Source: Bacteroidales bacterium (GTDB lineage Bacteria; Bacteroidota; Bacteroidia; Bacteroidales; Bacteroidaceae). From it: a stretch of DNA of 52,157 nucleotides. Below, piece by piece: positions 35,104-43,765 of this stretch; the first letter of the stretch is position 1; the number at the start of each line of letters is the position of its first letter. A model generated the notes under the pieces. That model was not told the origin of the DNA and did not search any database. It saw nothing but the letters and a program-made list of their open reading frames with translations. The stretch spans positions 1 through 52,157 of the forward strand of contig JALFUO010000029.1 of NCBI GenBank assembly GCA_022784065.1. The letters are read 5' to 3'. The position numbers were made by a program, and so were the translations under genes.

Positions 35104-36300
35104 TTATACCCGCTCGCAACAAATCATCAGATGCTCGCCTTTGGCGTTCGTGGTGGCAAACCAATATTCATTGCCGCCCTCGCGCAGACCGATGCGGCGG
35201 CGCAAGTTAGCCACTGTTTCGGGAAAGTTGCGCACAGTGAGGTTGGCATTCGGAGTGGCTGCCACTAATTTTTTCAATTCGCGTTTGCCGCAACCGCTTT
35301 GGCGCAGCACGCGGAACGCGCGTCCCGGGAAATTTTCTACGAATTGATCCGAGGTGTATAAATGGCTGTTGGGGTGCAGCTTTTTCAGGGCGAAGCGCGT
35401 GGCGGCAAGTTTGAACGCACCGGCTTTCATGATGGCGGCGTTCGGTTCATAAAGATAAGCCTCGGGAGCATCGGCATAAAGGGGCGTTGCGGCAGCTTCT
35501 TCGAAATGCAGGAAGGAGAAAACGCCGTTTTCATCGGCGCAAACGATGCGCGGTTCGCCCGTGTGCGCTGCATCGAGCAGGAGCAAAAGTTCTTTGCACT
35601 CTCGGTTTTCTGACACGACGTGTACTTCGCGTACCTGGCTTAAAGTGTGGAGCGCGCGGGTGAGGTCGAGCATCGGAGAGAGTTTTACTAATGCAACGCC
35701 GGCCTTGGATAAAATCGTGTGCTGTTCCTGCGCCACGTTTGGCGTGCAGTCTTCGATAAGCACGGTCTTGCCGCCTGCATCGTCGCGGCGGGCCGGATCT
35801 AAGAAGATAAAGTCGAGCGGTTCTTTGAGGTCTTTGAGAAATTCCAACCCGTCAGCCTCGATGATTTCAGCGTTTTTCAGTCCTAAAAGAGGGAAGTTGT
35901 GCCGCGCCGCCGCGCAAAGCACGCTTTGCCTTTCCACATAATAGGCCTTGCCGAATAGGGGCGAAAGGAAAGAAAAGTCCACGCCAAAGCCCCCGGTCAA
36001 ATCTGCCATTATGCCGCATCGCCGCACTGCTTTCTCAGCAACGGCGGCCTTATAGCGCGCAGCAAATTCTCCCGAGCACTGTTCCAACGAAAGGCGCGGG
36101 GGGAAACGCAAGCCTTTCACCGCTGTCCACGAAGGCACTTTGCCTGCCAACCGCTGCCGACCCTCTATCTGCCGCAAAATGTATGCGCTGTCCAGCGCCT
36201 TGTCGCGGCTCAGCAACAGAGCCACGTCTGTCACGCGCTCCGCAAGGTGCGCCTCGATGAAAGCGTCTTCTTTTGCAAAATTATCAGGAATTACCGGCAT
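35104..36300 (-). CDS. Class I SAM-dependent methyltransferase, THUMP-like domain protein
   Basis: GIMADLTGGFGVDFSFLSPLF (SAM motif I), LDFIFLDPARRD; C-terminal region typical of Bacteroidetes THUMP-like methyltransferases. Confidence 0.87.
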   Translation of the reverse strand: MPVIPDNFAKEDAFIEAHLAERVTDVALLLSRDKALDSAYILRQIEGRQRLAGKVPSWTAVKGLRFPPRLSLEQCSGEFAARYKAAVAEKAVRRCGIMADLTGGFGVDFSFLSPLFGKAYYVERQSVLCAAARHNFPLLGLKNAEIIEADGLEFLKDLKEPLDFIFLDPARRDDAGGKTVLIEDCTPNVAQEQHTILSKAGVALVKLSPMLDLTRALHTLSQVREVHVVSENRECKELLLLLDAAHTGEPRIVCADENGVFSFLHFEEAAATPLYADAPEAYLYEPNAAIMKAGAFKLAATRFALKKLHPNSHLYTSDQFVENFPGRAFRVLRQSGCGKRELKKLVAATPNANLTVRNFPETVANLRRRIGLREGGNEYWFATTNAKGEHLMICCERV

Positions 36301-36343
36301 GTGTTGGGGACGTTAGAAAGAAAAGGCATGTGGCGGCATGCCC

Positions 36344-37027
36344 CTACTTGATTACTTTATAGTTTGCCTTGGCTTCGGCCCGCGATTTGAAATTAAAGTG
36401 CCACCACTCCGTGTTGAGCACCTTATAGCCGGCTGCTGCCATAGCCTTACGGAGCAATTGGCGGTTGTGCAAGGCTTCTTGCGAAATGAGTTTCTTCTTC
36501 ACAAACTCCGCCTCACCCTTCACGTGCGCCAGCTCTCCGAGATAGTCCACTTTCGTTCCCATGTGCAGCGTGTCGCCCGTGGCAGCATCGCAGAGGGTGA
36601 CGTCGACGGCCAAACCGTAATTGTGCAAGCCGCCGCCGTTTTTAGGGTTGCTCACATAGATGGCCTTGCTCGTGCCGCGTACGGCGTCGTACATCTTTTG
36701 CTGCACCGACATGGGTCGTGCCGCATCGCAGACGCAAAGACTAAGGTCGGGACTCAGGCGCTTGAGTTCGGCCTGCGCCTTTTTCAGCGCGGCTGCCGCC
36801 GCAGGGTGCAGGTATGCTGTGTGCAAATCAGCGTAAAGCACCTGGCCTGTGAAGTTATCGGCACGCGTGTACATCAGGCTTACCCTAATGCTCGGGTCGA
36901 TTGCCTTGATGTCCACAAAGCCCTGCCGCTCTATGCCGCGCTCCGTGGCGGTCTTTTGCTTTGTCTGTCCATACGCCGGCAGGGCGAGGGTGAGGGTATA
37001 CAATATTATATATATATAGGTACGCAT
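36344..37027 (-). CDS. D-alanyl-D-alanine dipeptidase-like (VanX/M15D) peptidase
   Basis: VSLMYTRADNFTGQVLY, NPKNGGGLHNYGLAVDVTL, EWWHFNF. Start set to ATG at 37027 (MRTYIYIILYTLTLALPAYGQ signal peptide). Confidence 0.9.
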   Translation of the reverse strand: MRTYIYIILYTLTLALPAYGQTKQKTATERGIERQGFVDIKAIDPSIRVSLMYTRADNFTGQVLYADLHTAYLHPAAAAALKKAQAELKRLSPDLSLCVCDAARPMSVQQKMYDAVRGTSKAIYVSNPKNGGGLHNYGLAVDVTLCDAATGDTLHMGTKVDYLGELAHVKGEAEFVKKKLISQEALHNRQLLRKAMAAAGYKVLNTEWWHFNFKSRAEAKANYKVIK

Positions 37028-37054
37028 GAGGAAAATATAAAGGTCTCGGGAGTA

Positions 37055-37140
37055 GGGGCGTTTTGCAAAGATTGTGCAAGGCGAGCGCAATCAAGTTTAC
37101 TTGAATTGCCGAGCCGCCGCCTATCTTATTAAAAACGCCC
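37055..37140 (-). repeat. Long form of GGGGCGTTTT...AAAACGCCC dispersed element with promoter-like core
   Basis: ggggcgttttgcaaagattgtgcaaggcgagcgcaatcaagtttacttgaattgccgagccgccgcctatcttattaaaaacgccc; reverse complement aligns with 6543-6629. Confidence 0.85.
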
Positions 37141-37222
37141 GGAAAATGATTGCCTCGTTGATTTGCGCCACTTCTACAATGTCGGCTACACTCTCTTTGC
37201 ATAACCTTTGGGTGCATACGGC

Positions 37223-37242
37223 GGGCGTTTTACAAAACGCCC
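37223..37242. repeat. Short form of the same palindrome (terminator-like) at the 3' end of the O-methyltransferase gene
   Basis: GGGCGTTTTACAAAACGCCC followed by CTAC. Confidence 0.8.
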
Positions 37243-37248
37243 CTACTC

Positions 37249-37944
37249 TTAAACGACATAGTACCTTTTGCGAATAAGGGTCAGACCGTCGCGAAGGGGA
37301 AGGATAACGGTTTCCACGCGCGGGTCGTGCGCCACGAGGTCGTTGAACGCACGGATGCCGAGGGTTTGCGCATCGCGGTCGTAAGCGGCATCTACCACGT
37401 GCCCGTCCCAAAGCGTGTTGTCGGCAATCAGAAAACCGCCGGGACGCAGATAAGGCAGAACGAGTTCAAAATAGTCGCAATAGTCGCGCTTGTTGGCATC
37501 AATAAAAGCAACGTCGAATACTATGCCGAGCGTGGGCAGCACTTGCGCCGCATCGCCTACAATCATTTCCACCCGAGCCTCATAGGGCGCAGCCTCCAGC
37601 CAAGGCCTGGTGAAATCTTCCTGCTCGTCGTTCACCTCGAAAGTTATCACGCGCCCGCCTGCTTCCATGCCCGAAGCCATGGCAAGGGCCGAATAACCTG
37701 AGAATGTGCCGAGTTCGAGCACGAGCCGGGGGCGTATCATCTGCATCAGCATACGCAGCAGCCGGCCTTGCAGATGCCCGGAAGCCATGCGCGGGTAGAG
37801 CAGCTGGGTCTGCGTGGCGCGATAAAGGCGGTGCAAGTATTCGTCCTCTGGCGAAATGTGCGTAAGAACGTAATCCGCCAACGCCTCTTCCCTGTCGGCA
37901 TGGGGCGTGACGGGCGAAAGGGGAGTGGGCTTTTTCTTCATCAT
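37249..37944 (-). CDS. O-methyltransferase (class I SAM-dependent, catechol-type)
   Basis: LVLELGTFSGYSALAMASGM, VAFIDANKRDYCDYFELVLPYLRPGGFLIADNTLWDGHV. Confidence 0.93.
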   Translation of the reverse strand: MMKKKPTPLSPVTPHADREEALADYVLTHISPEDEYLHRLYRATQTQLLYPRMASGHLQGRLLRMLMQMIRPRLVLELGTFSGYSALAMASGMEAGGRVITFEVNDEQEDFTRPWLEAAPYEARVEMIVGDAAQVLPTLGIVFDVAFIDANKRDYCDYFELVLPYLRPGGFLIADNTLWDGHVVDAAYDRDAQTLGIRAFNDLVAHDPRVETVILPLRDGLTLIRKRYYVV

Positions 37945-37947
37945 ATC

Positions 37948-38373
37948 TTAGGAACGGGCAAGCAATGCTTCCACGCCGAGGCGATAGGAGTCCAAGCCGA
38001 AACCGCATATCACGCCCTTACAAACGGCAGAGATGAGGGAGCGGTGGCGAAACTCCTCACGGCTATGCACATTGGAGATATGCACTTCTACGACAGGCAC
38101 TTTAATGGCTGCAATGGCATCGCGCAAGGCGACGGAGGTATGAGTGTAGCCACCGGCATTGAGCACGACGCCGTCGCAAGGCTCTTCGAGCGTCTTATGC
38201 AGGCGGTCAATCAGGAAACCATCCACATTGCTTTGGTAATAATCGAACTCCACTCTCGGGTACTGGCTTTTGAGCGCGTCCAGCACGCTGTCCATCGTGC
38301 CCGTGCCATAGTGCTGCGGCTCGCGCGTGCCCAGCAGGTTGAGATTCGGGCCGTTAATAATAAGTATCTTCAT
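37948..38373 (-). CDS. aroQ: Type II 3-dehydroquinate dehydratase
   Basis: MKILIINGPNLNLLGTREPQHYG ... VLNAGGYTHTSVALRDAI ... VVEVHISNVHSREEFRH. Confidence 0.97.
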   Translation of the reverse strand: MKILIINGPNLNLLGTREPQHYGTGTMDSVLDALKSQYPRVEFDYYQSNVDGFLIDRLHKTLEEPCDGVVLNAGGYTHTSVALRDAIAAIKVPVVEVHISNVHSREEFRHRSLISAVCKGVICGFGLDSYRLGVEALLARS

Positions 38374-38410
38374 GGTTTTGGCATTATCTTACGTGCAAAT
38401 TTAATATTTT

Positions 38411-38551
38411 TGCATAAGATAGGCAGCGGCTCGGCAATATAAGTAAACTTTATTGCGCTCGCCTTGCACTATCTTTGCATAAGATAGGCAGCGGCTCGGC
38501 AATATAAGTAAACTTTATTGCGCTCGCCTTGCACTATCTTTGCATAAGATA
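38411..38551 (+). promoter_or_regulatory. Tandem 65-bp repeats (2 identical copies + partial third), each carrying a Bacteroides-like TATCTTTG box, upstream of xerD
   Basis: tgcataagataggcagcggctcggcaatataagtaaactttattgcgctcgccttgcactatctt at 38411 and 38476, partial at 38541; start codon at 38563. Confidence 0.85.
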
Positions 38552-38562
38552 TACCTCCTGAA

Positions 38563-39468
38563 ATGCACGACTATATAGAAAAATACGGGCTTTACTTGAT
38601 GCTGGAGCAGGGATTGTCTGAAAATACGCGCGCCGCATACTTGCACGACGTGCAAACCTACCTCTCGTTTCTGTCCGACGAGGGCATCGACCCGCTGTAC
38701 GCGAAGCTCGATGATTTCCACCGCTTCACGCTCGCGCTCTACGACATCGGCATCACGCCGCGCTCCATCTGCCGCGTGCTTTCGGGCGTGCGCTCGTTCT
38801 ACCGCTTCCTGCTGGTGGACGGCTACATTGAAACCGACCCGACCGCGCTGCTCGAGTCGCCAAAGAAGAGCGTCCACCTACCCGAGGTGCTTACCCTCGA
38901 AGAGGTGGACGCCATAATTGCCGCCATCGACCTTTCGCAACCTTTCGGCCAGCGCGACCGTGCCATGATAGAGGTGCTTTACAGTTGCGGACTGCGCGTG
39001 AGCGAGCTGTGCAACCTGCAAATGCCCAATCTGTTTCTCGAAGAAGGTTTCCTGCGGGTTATGGGCAAGGGGAGCAAGGAACGGCTTGTACCCGTATCGC
39101 CCCGCGCCGCCGAGGAGTTGCGGCTGTGGTTTATCGACCGCGCCGCCATCACGCCCAAGCCGGGCGAGGAGGATTTCGTGTTTATCAGCGAGCGGCGGCG
39201 CAGCCGCCTGTCGCGCATCACGGTGTTCCACAACCTGCGCCAGTATGCCGCCCTTGCGGGCATCACCAAGACCATCAGCCCCCACACCCTGCGCCACACC
39301 TTTGCCACGCACCTCCTGCAAGGCGGGGCAAACCTTCGTGCCATTCAGGCAATGCTGGGACACGAGAGCATCGTGACCACAGAGATTTACACGCACATCG
39401 ACCGCACCTTCCTGCGCCAGCAGGTACTGGAATGCTTCCCGAGAAACATTAAACGTATGCGGGGATAA
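38563..39468 (+). CDS. xerD: Site-specific tyrosine recombinase XerD
   Basis: LEVLYSCGLRVSELCNL-type motif (MIEVLYSCGLRVSELCNLQ), HTLRHTFATHLLQGGANLRAIQAMLGHESIVTTEIYTH. Confidence 0.95.
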   Translation: MHDYIEKYGLYLMLEQGLSENTRAAYLHDVQTYLSFLSDEGIDPLYAKLDDFHRFTLALYDIGITPRSICRVLSGVRSFYRFLLVDGYIETDPTALLESPKKSVHLPEVLTLEEVDAIIAAIDLSQPFGQRDRAMIEVLYSCGLRVSELCNLQMPNLFLEEGFLRVMGKGSKERLVPVSPRAAEELRLWFIDRAAITPKPGEEDFVFISERRRSRLSRITVFHNLRQYAALAGITKTISPHTLRHTFATHLLQGGANLRAIQAMLGHESIVTTEIYTHIDRTFLRQQVLECFPRNIKRMRG

Positions 39469-39491
39469 TTTTGCTTGGTTCGGTATCCCCC

Positions 39492-39513
39492 GGGGCGTTT
39501 TGCAAAACGCCCC
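39492..39513. repeat. Short form perfect palindrome GGGGCGTTTTGCAAAACGCCCC (REP/terminator-like)
   Basis: Perfect 22-nt palindrome followed by TACTTGTGAGACCTGA, matching flanks at 11885-11900 and 37041-37054. Confidence 0.85.
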
Positions 39514-39535
39514 TACTTGTGAGACCTGAGTTATT

Positions 39536-40243
39536 TTACGATTTCAAGAAATAGGACACGTAGGTTACGATACGCACGTTCTTGATGCCGGGCGTGTATT
39601 GGTCGCGGTCCTCAATGGAGAACTGGCCCTGCTGCGCGTCCTTGATTTTGCCGAGTTTGCTGCCCGAGTCTTCTGCAAACTTCTCGGCGGCAGCGCGGGC
39701 GTTCTTGGTAGCCTCTTCAATCATTGCAGGCTTGATTTCGTTGAGTTTCGTAAACTCGTACTGCACCTGCTGGTCGTAGTCGTTGGCTGAAATAGCGATG
39801 CCCTGCTTCAAGAGTTCGCCCATGCGCAGCATCAGTTGGTTGGCAAGCTCGATTTTGTCGGTGGTGACGGTGGTGATGCAGGTCACGTTGTAGCGGGCAC
39901 GGTTGAGATTGTCAGCATAACGCTCGGCCTGCAAGTCAATGATGCGCGGTGCACCGGCAGAAATCTCCTTTTCCTCGATGCCGTTGCCCTTTAAGAAAGC
40001 GGCAATCACCTTATTGGCATTGTTGATGTCAGCATAAATAGCGTTGAGGTCGTTGCCCGTGGTTTTGTAAACAACAGGCCAAATCACTTTGTTGGCTTTC
40101 ACCTCGCGCTCTGCCAGACCGCGTACGGACACGATGCGGTCGCGCGTGGCGAGGGAATCCAAACCGAGATAAATAAACACGCCGAGCAGCACAAATCCAA
40201 GTGCCACTACGACAGACTCGATGCGAAATGATTTAATTTTCAT
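39536..40243 (-). CDS. SIMPL domain-containing protein
   Basis: IVSVRGLAEREVKANKVIWPVVYKTTGNDLNAIYADINNANKVIAAFLKGNGI. Confidence 0.88.
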   Translation of the reverse strand: MKIKSFRIESVVVALGFVLLGVFIYLGLDSLATRDRIVSVRGLAEREVKANKVIWPVVYKTTGNDLNAIYADINNANKVIAAFLKGNGIEEKEISAGAPRIIDLQAERYADNLNRARYNVTCITTVTTDKIELANQLMLRMGELLKQGIAISANDYDQQVQYEFTKLNEIKPAMIEEATKNARAAAEKFAEDSGSKLGKIKDAQQGQFSIEDRDQYTPGIKNVRIVTYVSYFLKS

Positions 40244-40272
40244 AGTTCTGCGTATTTGAAATTGAAAAAATG

Positions 40273-40313
40273 ACGCGCCGGCAGCAAACTTGCTTGCTCC
40301 GGCGCGTCGGTTG
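40273..40313 (-). terminator. Terminator-like hairpin downstream of the sialidase gene
   Basis: GACGCGCCGG...CCGGCGCGTC with inner AGCAA..TTGCT. Confidence 0.7.
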
Positions 40314-40325
40314 TTTAGTATCAGA

Positions 40326-43300
40326 TTATTTTACGAGTTGCTTCTTGCCGGAGGTGATGTAAATACCTTTTTCAGCCTTTTGCACGCGGCGGCCCGAGAG
40401 GTCGTACACAGGTGCGGCATTGCCACCGTCCTGAACATTCAGGTTGCGGATGCCTGTATAGGTGAAGGTGAAAGGCAGTTCTTCCACGTCGATTGCGGCA
40501 GGGAGATAGGCGGTATTGGCTGCCGCCGTTCCTGTGGCCGTTGCTTTAACGAAAGCCGTTCCTGCGGCGTTGAGCACATAGTTTGTGCCTTCTGCATAAC
40601 TGGCGGCGGCAAGCACGCCCGTGAGGGCGTTGTCATCGGCCGTGCCTTCAATGTCCGATGCAATCGCAAAAGTTTGCGTGCCGGCTTCTGCCTTGATCAC
40701 GGCAGGGGTACCTGCTTTAAGCGTGCCTTCAGCAAAACCGCCATTGGCATAGAGATATGCCATATCGCCGGCAGCTTCTTTCACTGCCTTTGCGGCATAT
40801 ACCTGCACGCTTTCGGGAATGGTCACGGCGAAAGGATAGCACACCGTGGCATATCCGCCCTCGGGCACATCGACTTTGATGTCAGCTACGGGTTCGATGT
40901 ACCACTGCGAAGCGGATTCTGCCGCTGTCCAAGCCACGAGGTTGCCCTCACCTGCCATGTGGAGGTAAGGAATGCTGCTGTTGGTGGGGTTTACAGAGCG
41001 CAGCAGGCTGATGCCCGTGGACTGGGAAGTGATGTCGTAAGCGCCTGCACCGGCCTCGTCGGTTTGCTCGGCGTAGAGATACATGGCTTTACTCTCGCTG
41101 ATATAGCAGTTATAGTTGCCGTTGTAGATAAGCCAATTGTCGCCGCTCTTTTTAAACTGCCACAATTGGTCGGCCGTCTTCTCGTTGAGGTCTGTGCCGG
41201 TGAAAGCGGCATAGGTCACATTGTCTCTTACGCGCTGAGCGGGCACGAGCATTTTATAGGAAGGGCGGGCAGTGTTTTCGAGGCGATACCATTTGCCCTC
41301 TTGAAGCGTCACGACAGCGGCGTTCATGGCCGTCAAGATTTCTTGGTATGCCTCTTCAGTAGGGTTTGCCTCATACGCCGTTACCATGTTGTCGATAGCG
41401 GGCTTCTTGGACAGGTCGGGGCTGCCTACATAGCCGTTGCTATTTTCAAAGAACTGATCGACCTGCTCGCGCACGCTGGTGCCTACATAGTCCGGATAAG
41501 TCACGTTGGGGTCATAGGTGTAAGCGTCATCAGTGAGGTATTCGAGCGTGTAATTCTTATAAACGAGCGTGTAGTCGGCGCCGAAGGTAGACTCTTCATA
41601 GAAGAAACCAATCGTGTTGTCGTTCTGCAGAATCATCGTGGAGTAAGCAGAACCCATTTGGCTGGCTTGGTGACGGCCGTCCCAGTCTCTTGCGAAAGCG
41701 GCGGGCGAAGCGAAGTCGGCGGGCGTGGTGAGTTCCTTGTAGTAGATGCACACGTTGGTGCGGCCGGGGCCATAGGGAACAGACTGCAAGGCAACGTAGA
41801 GTTGCTTGTTGTCGCTGTTGCGGCGGGCAGGGAGAATGAGGATTTCGCCGTTGGTGGCGTTGCTCTGCGCCACGGTGCCACTGTTGCTGCTGCCAGAGAA
41901 GGCTACCGTGCCCCAAGAACCGGCGGCAGTGGCCTTATCTGTATAGGTAAAGATATTGAAATAGCGTCCGCCATTGGTGCGGCTGCTGAGCACTACGGAA
42001 CCGTCGGGCAGTTCTTCGCACTTCGGCTCGTCGCCGGAGGGAGCGGGCGAAATGTTGATGCTGCCGAGCGAGTGCCACGTCTGGCCGAAGTCGTCGGAAT
42101 AAATCACACGGTTGCCGTTGGGGCGTGCGCAGAGGGCGGCATAGATGCGGTAGTGTGAACCAACCTTAATCTGACGGCTCTGGCAGATGCGGCCCGAACC
42201 GAAGAAGAGGCTCTGCACTGCGCCGAGCGTGCTGGCATCGAAAAGGGTATAGATGTCTTCGGTGATTTCCTGATAAGCGGACCACGTTGCGCCGTTGTCT
42301 TCGCTGTAGAAGCGTGCCACGCGGTTGGGGTTGCTACGGGTGGTGGTGGAAGCGCCGTAAACGGTATTGCCGCAAACGCTGATAAGCATCATCTTGCCGG
42401 TCTCGGAGTCGGTCACAGTGGCGGCATCGCCGAAGCCGCAGTCTACTGCGCCGCTAGTGCCCGAACCTTGGGCAATCTTAAACTCTGTGCCCCATGTCTG
42501 GCCGTTGTCCTTAGAGATGCGGCCGTGAATGTCTACGCGGCCAAAGCCGATGTCGGCACCGCAATAGCGATAGTCGCCCACAGCAAGGATGTCGCCGTTC
42601 TTAGCCGTCGTGATGGAGGGAATGCGGTAAGGGAGTTGACCAGGCTGCGTGATGAAGATGTTTGTCTGCTCCTCTACGGGCGCGGTGCTCTTCTTCACGG
42701 TGATGATGAAGTTAGAGGTATTGACAAACTTCTTTTCGCTTGAAAGGTGGATGACGTTGAAACTTGTGGATTGCTCTTCAAGCCCCGTTACGCTCACGTG
42801 TGCCGTGCTGCTGCCGGAGCAGGTTACAGCCGTGCCGCCAGAGGGCGTTACTTTCATGTTGACAGACGCGTCAGAGTTGGTGAAGTTGAACGAGTAGCCT
42901 GTCACTACGTATCCGCTCTGCGCCGTAATGGTGTAGTCGAAACCGCTCGCGCCGGAGAAGAGCTGGATATTGCTCGTGCCGCCATAGTTCATCATGTTGT
43001 TCATAGAAGTGGAGACAGTCACGAACGGGTCGGACTGCGTGGATTGCCAAGAGGCTGCCCAAGTGCCGGTGGCATTGGTTGCCGTCCAAGAACCGTTGTC
43101 GGAGGTGAACGGAATGCTGATTTCGCCCGTTTGCGAGAAGGTCCAGCTGCTGCCTGCATCGTTTGCGCCGCCTTGCTGCCACAGACCGAGCGTAGTTGTG
43201 CCATCAGCGGGATTTGAACCGAGTCCCTGATACCAGTTAAGATATTTGTCGATGCTGCCAGAGGAGGTAACGGGAGATATTTCGTAGAGGTCGCCCGAGT

Positions 43301-43655
43301 AGTTGTTGAACTTAAAGTAGGCATTGGTCGGCTTTGTGTCGGTAAGCGTCACGAAGCTAATTTTGTTGGAATAGCTTGAAGCCTTAGTGTAGGTGAGCCA
43401 CTTTTCAGCCGTGTAGCTATATATGAAATAGGCATTGGCCGTGCCCGACTCATAGAAGGCAAACTGTCCGTAGTTTGCAGGGTTGAATGTCGGCGCGGTA
43501 GTGCCGTTGGCATACTGGCCATTGCTGTTCTTCATGGAATAGAGATGTTCGGGCGTGCCGCTGCCGGGGTCGGTGGTGGACACCTGAATCTTTTCGGCCG
43601 ACGCCTGCCCCGCGAGGCACAGGCATAGAGCCACTAATGAGAAGATTTTTTTCAT
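40326..43655 (-). CDS. Secreted exo-alpha-sialidase (GH33) with T9SS type A-like C-terminal tail
   Basis: QLPYRIPSITTAKNGDILAVGDYR (RIP motif); Asp-box motifs SKDNGQTWG, SEDNGATWS, SDDFGQTWH; tail PVYDLSGRRVQKAEKGIYITSGKKQLVK. Confidence 0.9.
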   Translation of the reverse strand: MKKIFSLVALCLCLAGQASAEKIQVSTTDPGSGTPEHLYSMKNSNGQYANGTTAPTFNPANYGQFAFYESGTANAYFIYSYTAEKWLTYTKASSYSNKISFVTLTDTKPTNAYFKFNNYSGDLYEISPVTSSGSIDKYLNWYQGLGSNPADGTTTLGLWQQGGANDAGSSWTFSQTGEISIPFTSDNGSWTATNATGTWAASWQSTQSDPFVTVSTSMNNMMNYGGTSNIQLFSGASGFDYTITAQSGYVVTGYSFNFTNSDASVNMKVTPSGGTAVTCSGSSTAHVSVTGLEEQSTSFNVIHLSSEKKFVNTSNFIITVKKSTAPVEEQTNIFITQPGQLPYRIPSITTAKNGDILAVGDYRYCGADIGFGRVDIHGRISKDNGQTWGTEFKIAQGSGTSGAVDCGFGDAATVTDSETGKMMLISVCGNTVYGASTTTRSNPNRVARFYSEDNGATWSAYQEITEDIYTLFDASTLGAVQSLFFGSGRICQSRQIKVGSHYRIYAALCARPNGNRVIYSDDFGQTWHSLGSINISPAPSGDEPKCEELPDGSVVLSSRTNGGRYFNIFTYTDKATAAGSWGTVAFSGSSNSGTVAQSNATNGEILILPARRNSDNKQLYVALQSVPYGPGRTNVCIYYKELTTPADFASPAAFARDWDGRHQASQMGSAYSTMILQNDNTIGFFYEESTFGADYTLVYKNYTLEYLTDDAYTYDPNVTYPDYVGTSVREQVDQFFENSNGYVGSPDLSKKPAIDNMVTAYEANPTEEAYQEILTAMNAAVVTLQEGKWYRLENTARPSYKMLVPAQRVRDNVTYAAFTGTDLNEKTADQLWQFKKSGDNWLIYNGNYNCYISESKAMYLYAEQTDEAGAGAYDITSQSTGISLLRSVNPTNSSIPYLHMAGEGNLVAWTAAESASQWYIEPVADIKVDVPEGGYATVCYPFAVTIPESVQVYAAKAVKEAAGDMAYLYANGGFAEGTLKAGTPAVIKAEAGTQTFAIASDIEGTADDNALTGVLAAASYAEGTNYVLNAAGTAFVKATATGTAAANTAYLPAAIDVEELPFTFTYTGIRNLNVQDGGNAAPVYDLSGRRVQKAEKGIYITSGKKQLVK

Positions 43656-43765
43656 AAAAGGTTTTTGAATGGATTAGATTTATAAATAAAGGATTTTGTG
43701 TGTTGCTTGGCTGGATTTCCCGAAAATTCCGGATCTTCCGGATTTCCAGTGGGCGTACGCCCCAC

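Noticed and set aside
38563-39468. xerD as part of a mobile element or integron
   Set aside because: Protein and aroQ neighbourhood look like a housekeeping XerD; no cassette array or adjacent mobility genes.
40290-42158. 622-aa plus-strand ORF
   Set aside because: Antisense to the sialidase gene with RIP/Asp-box motifs.
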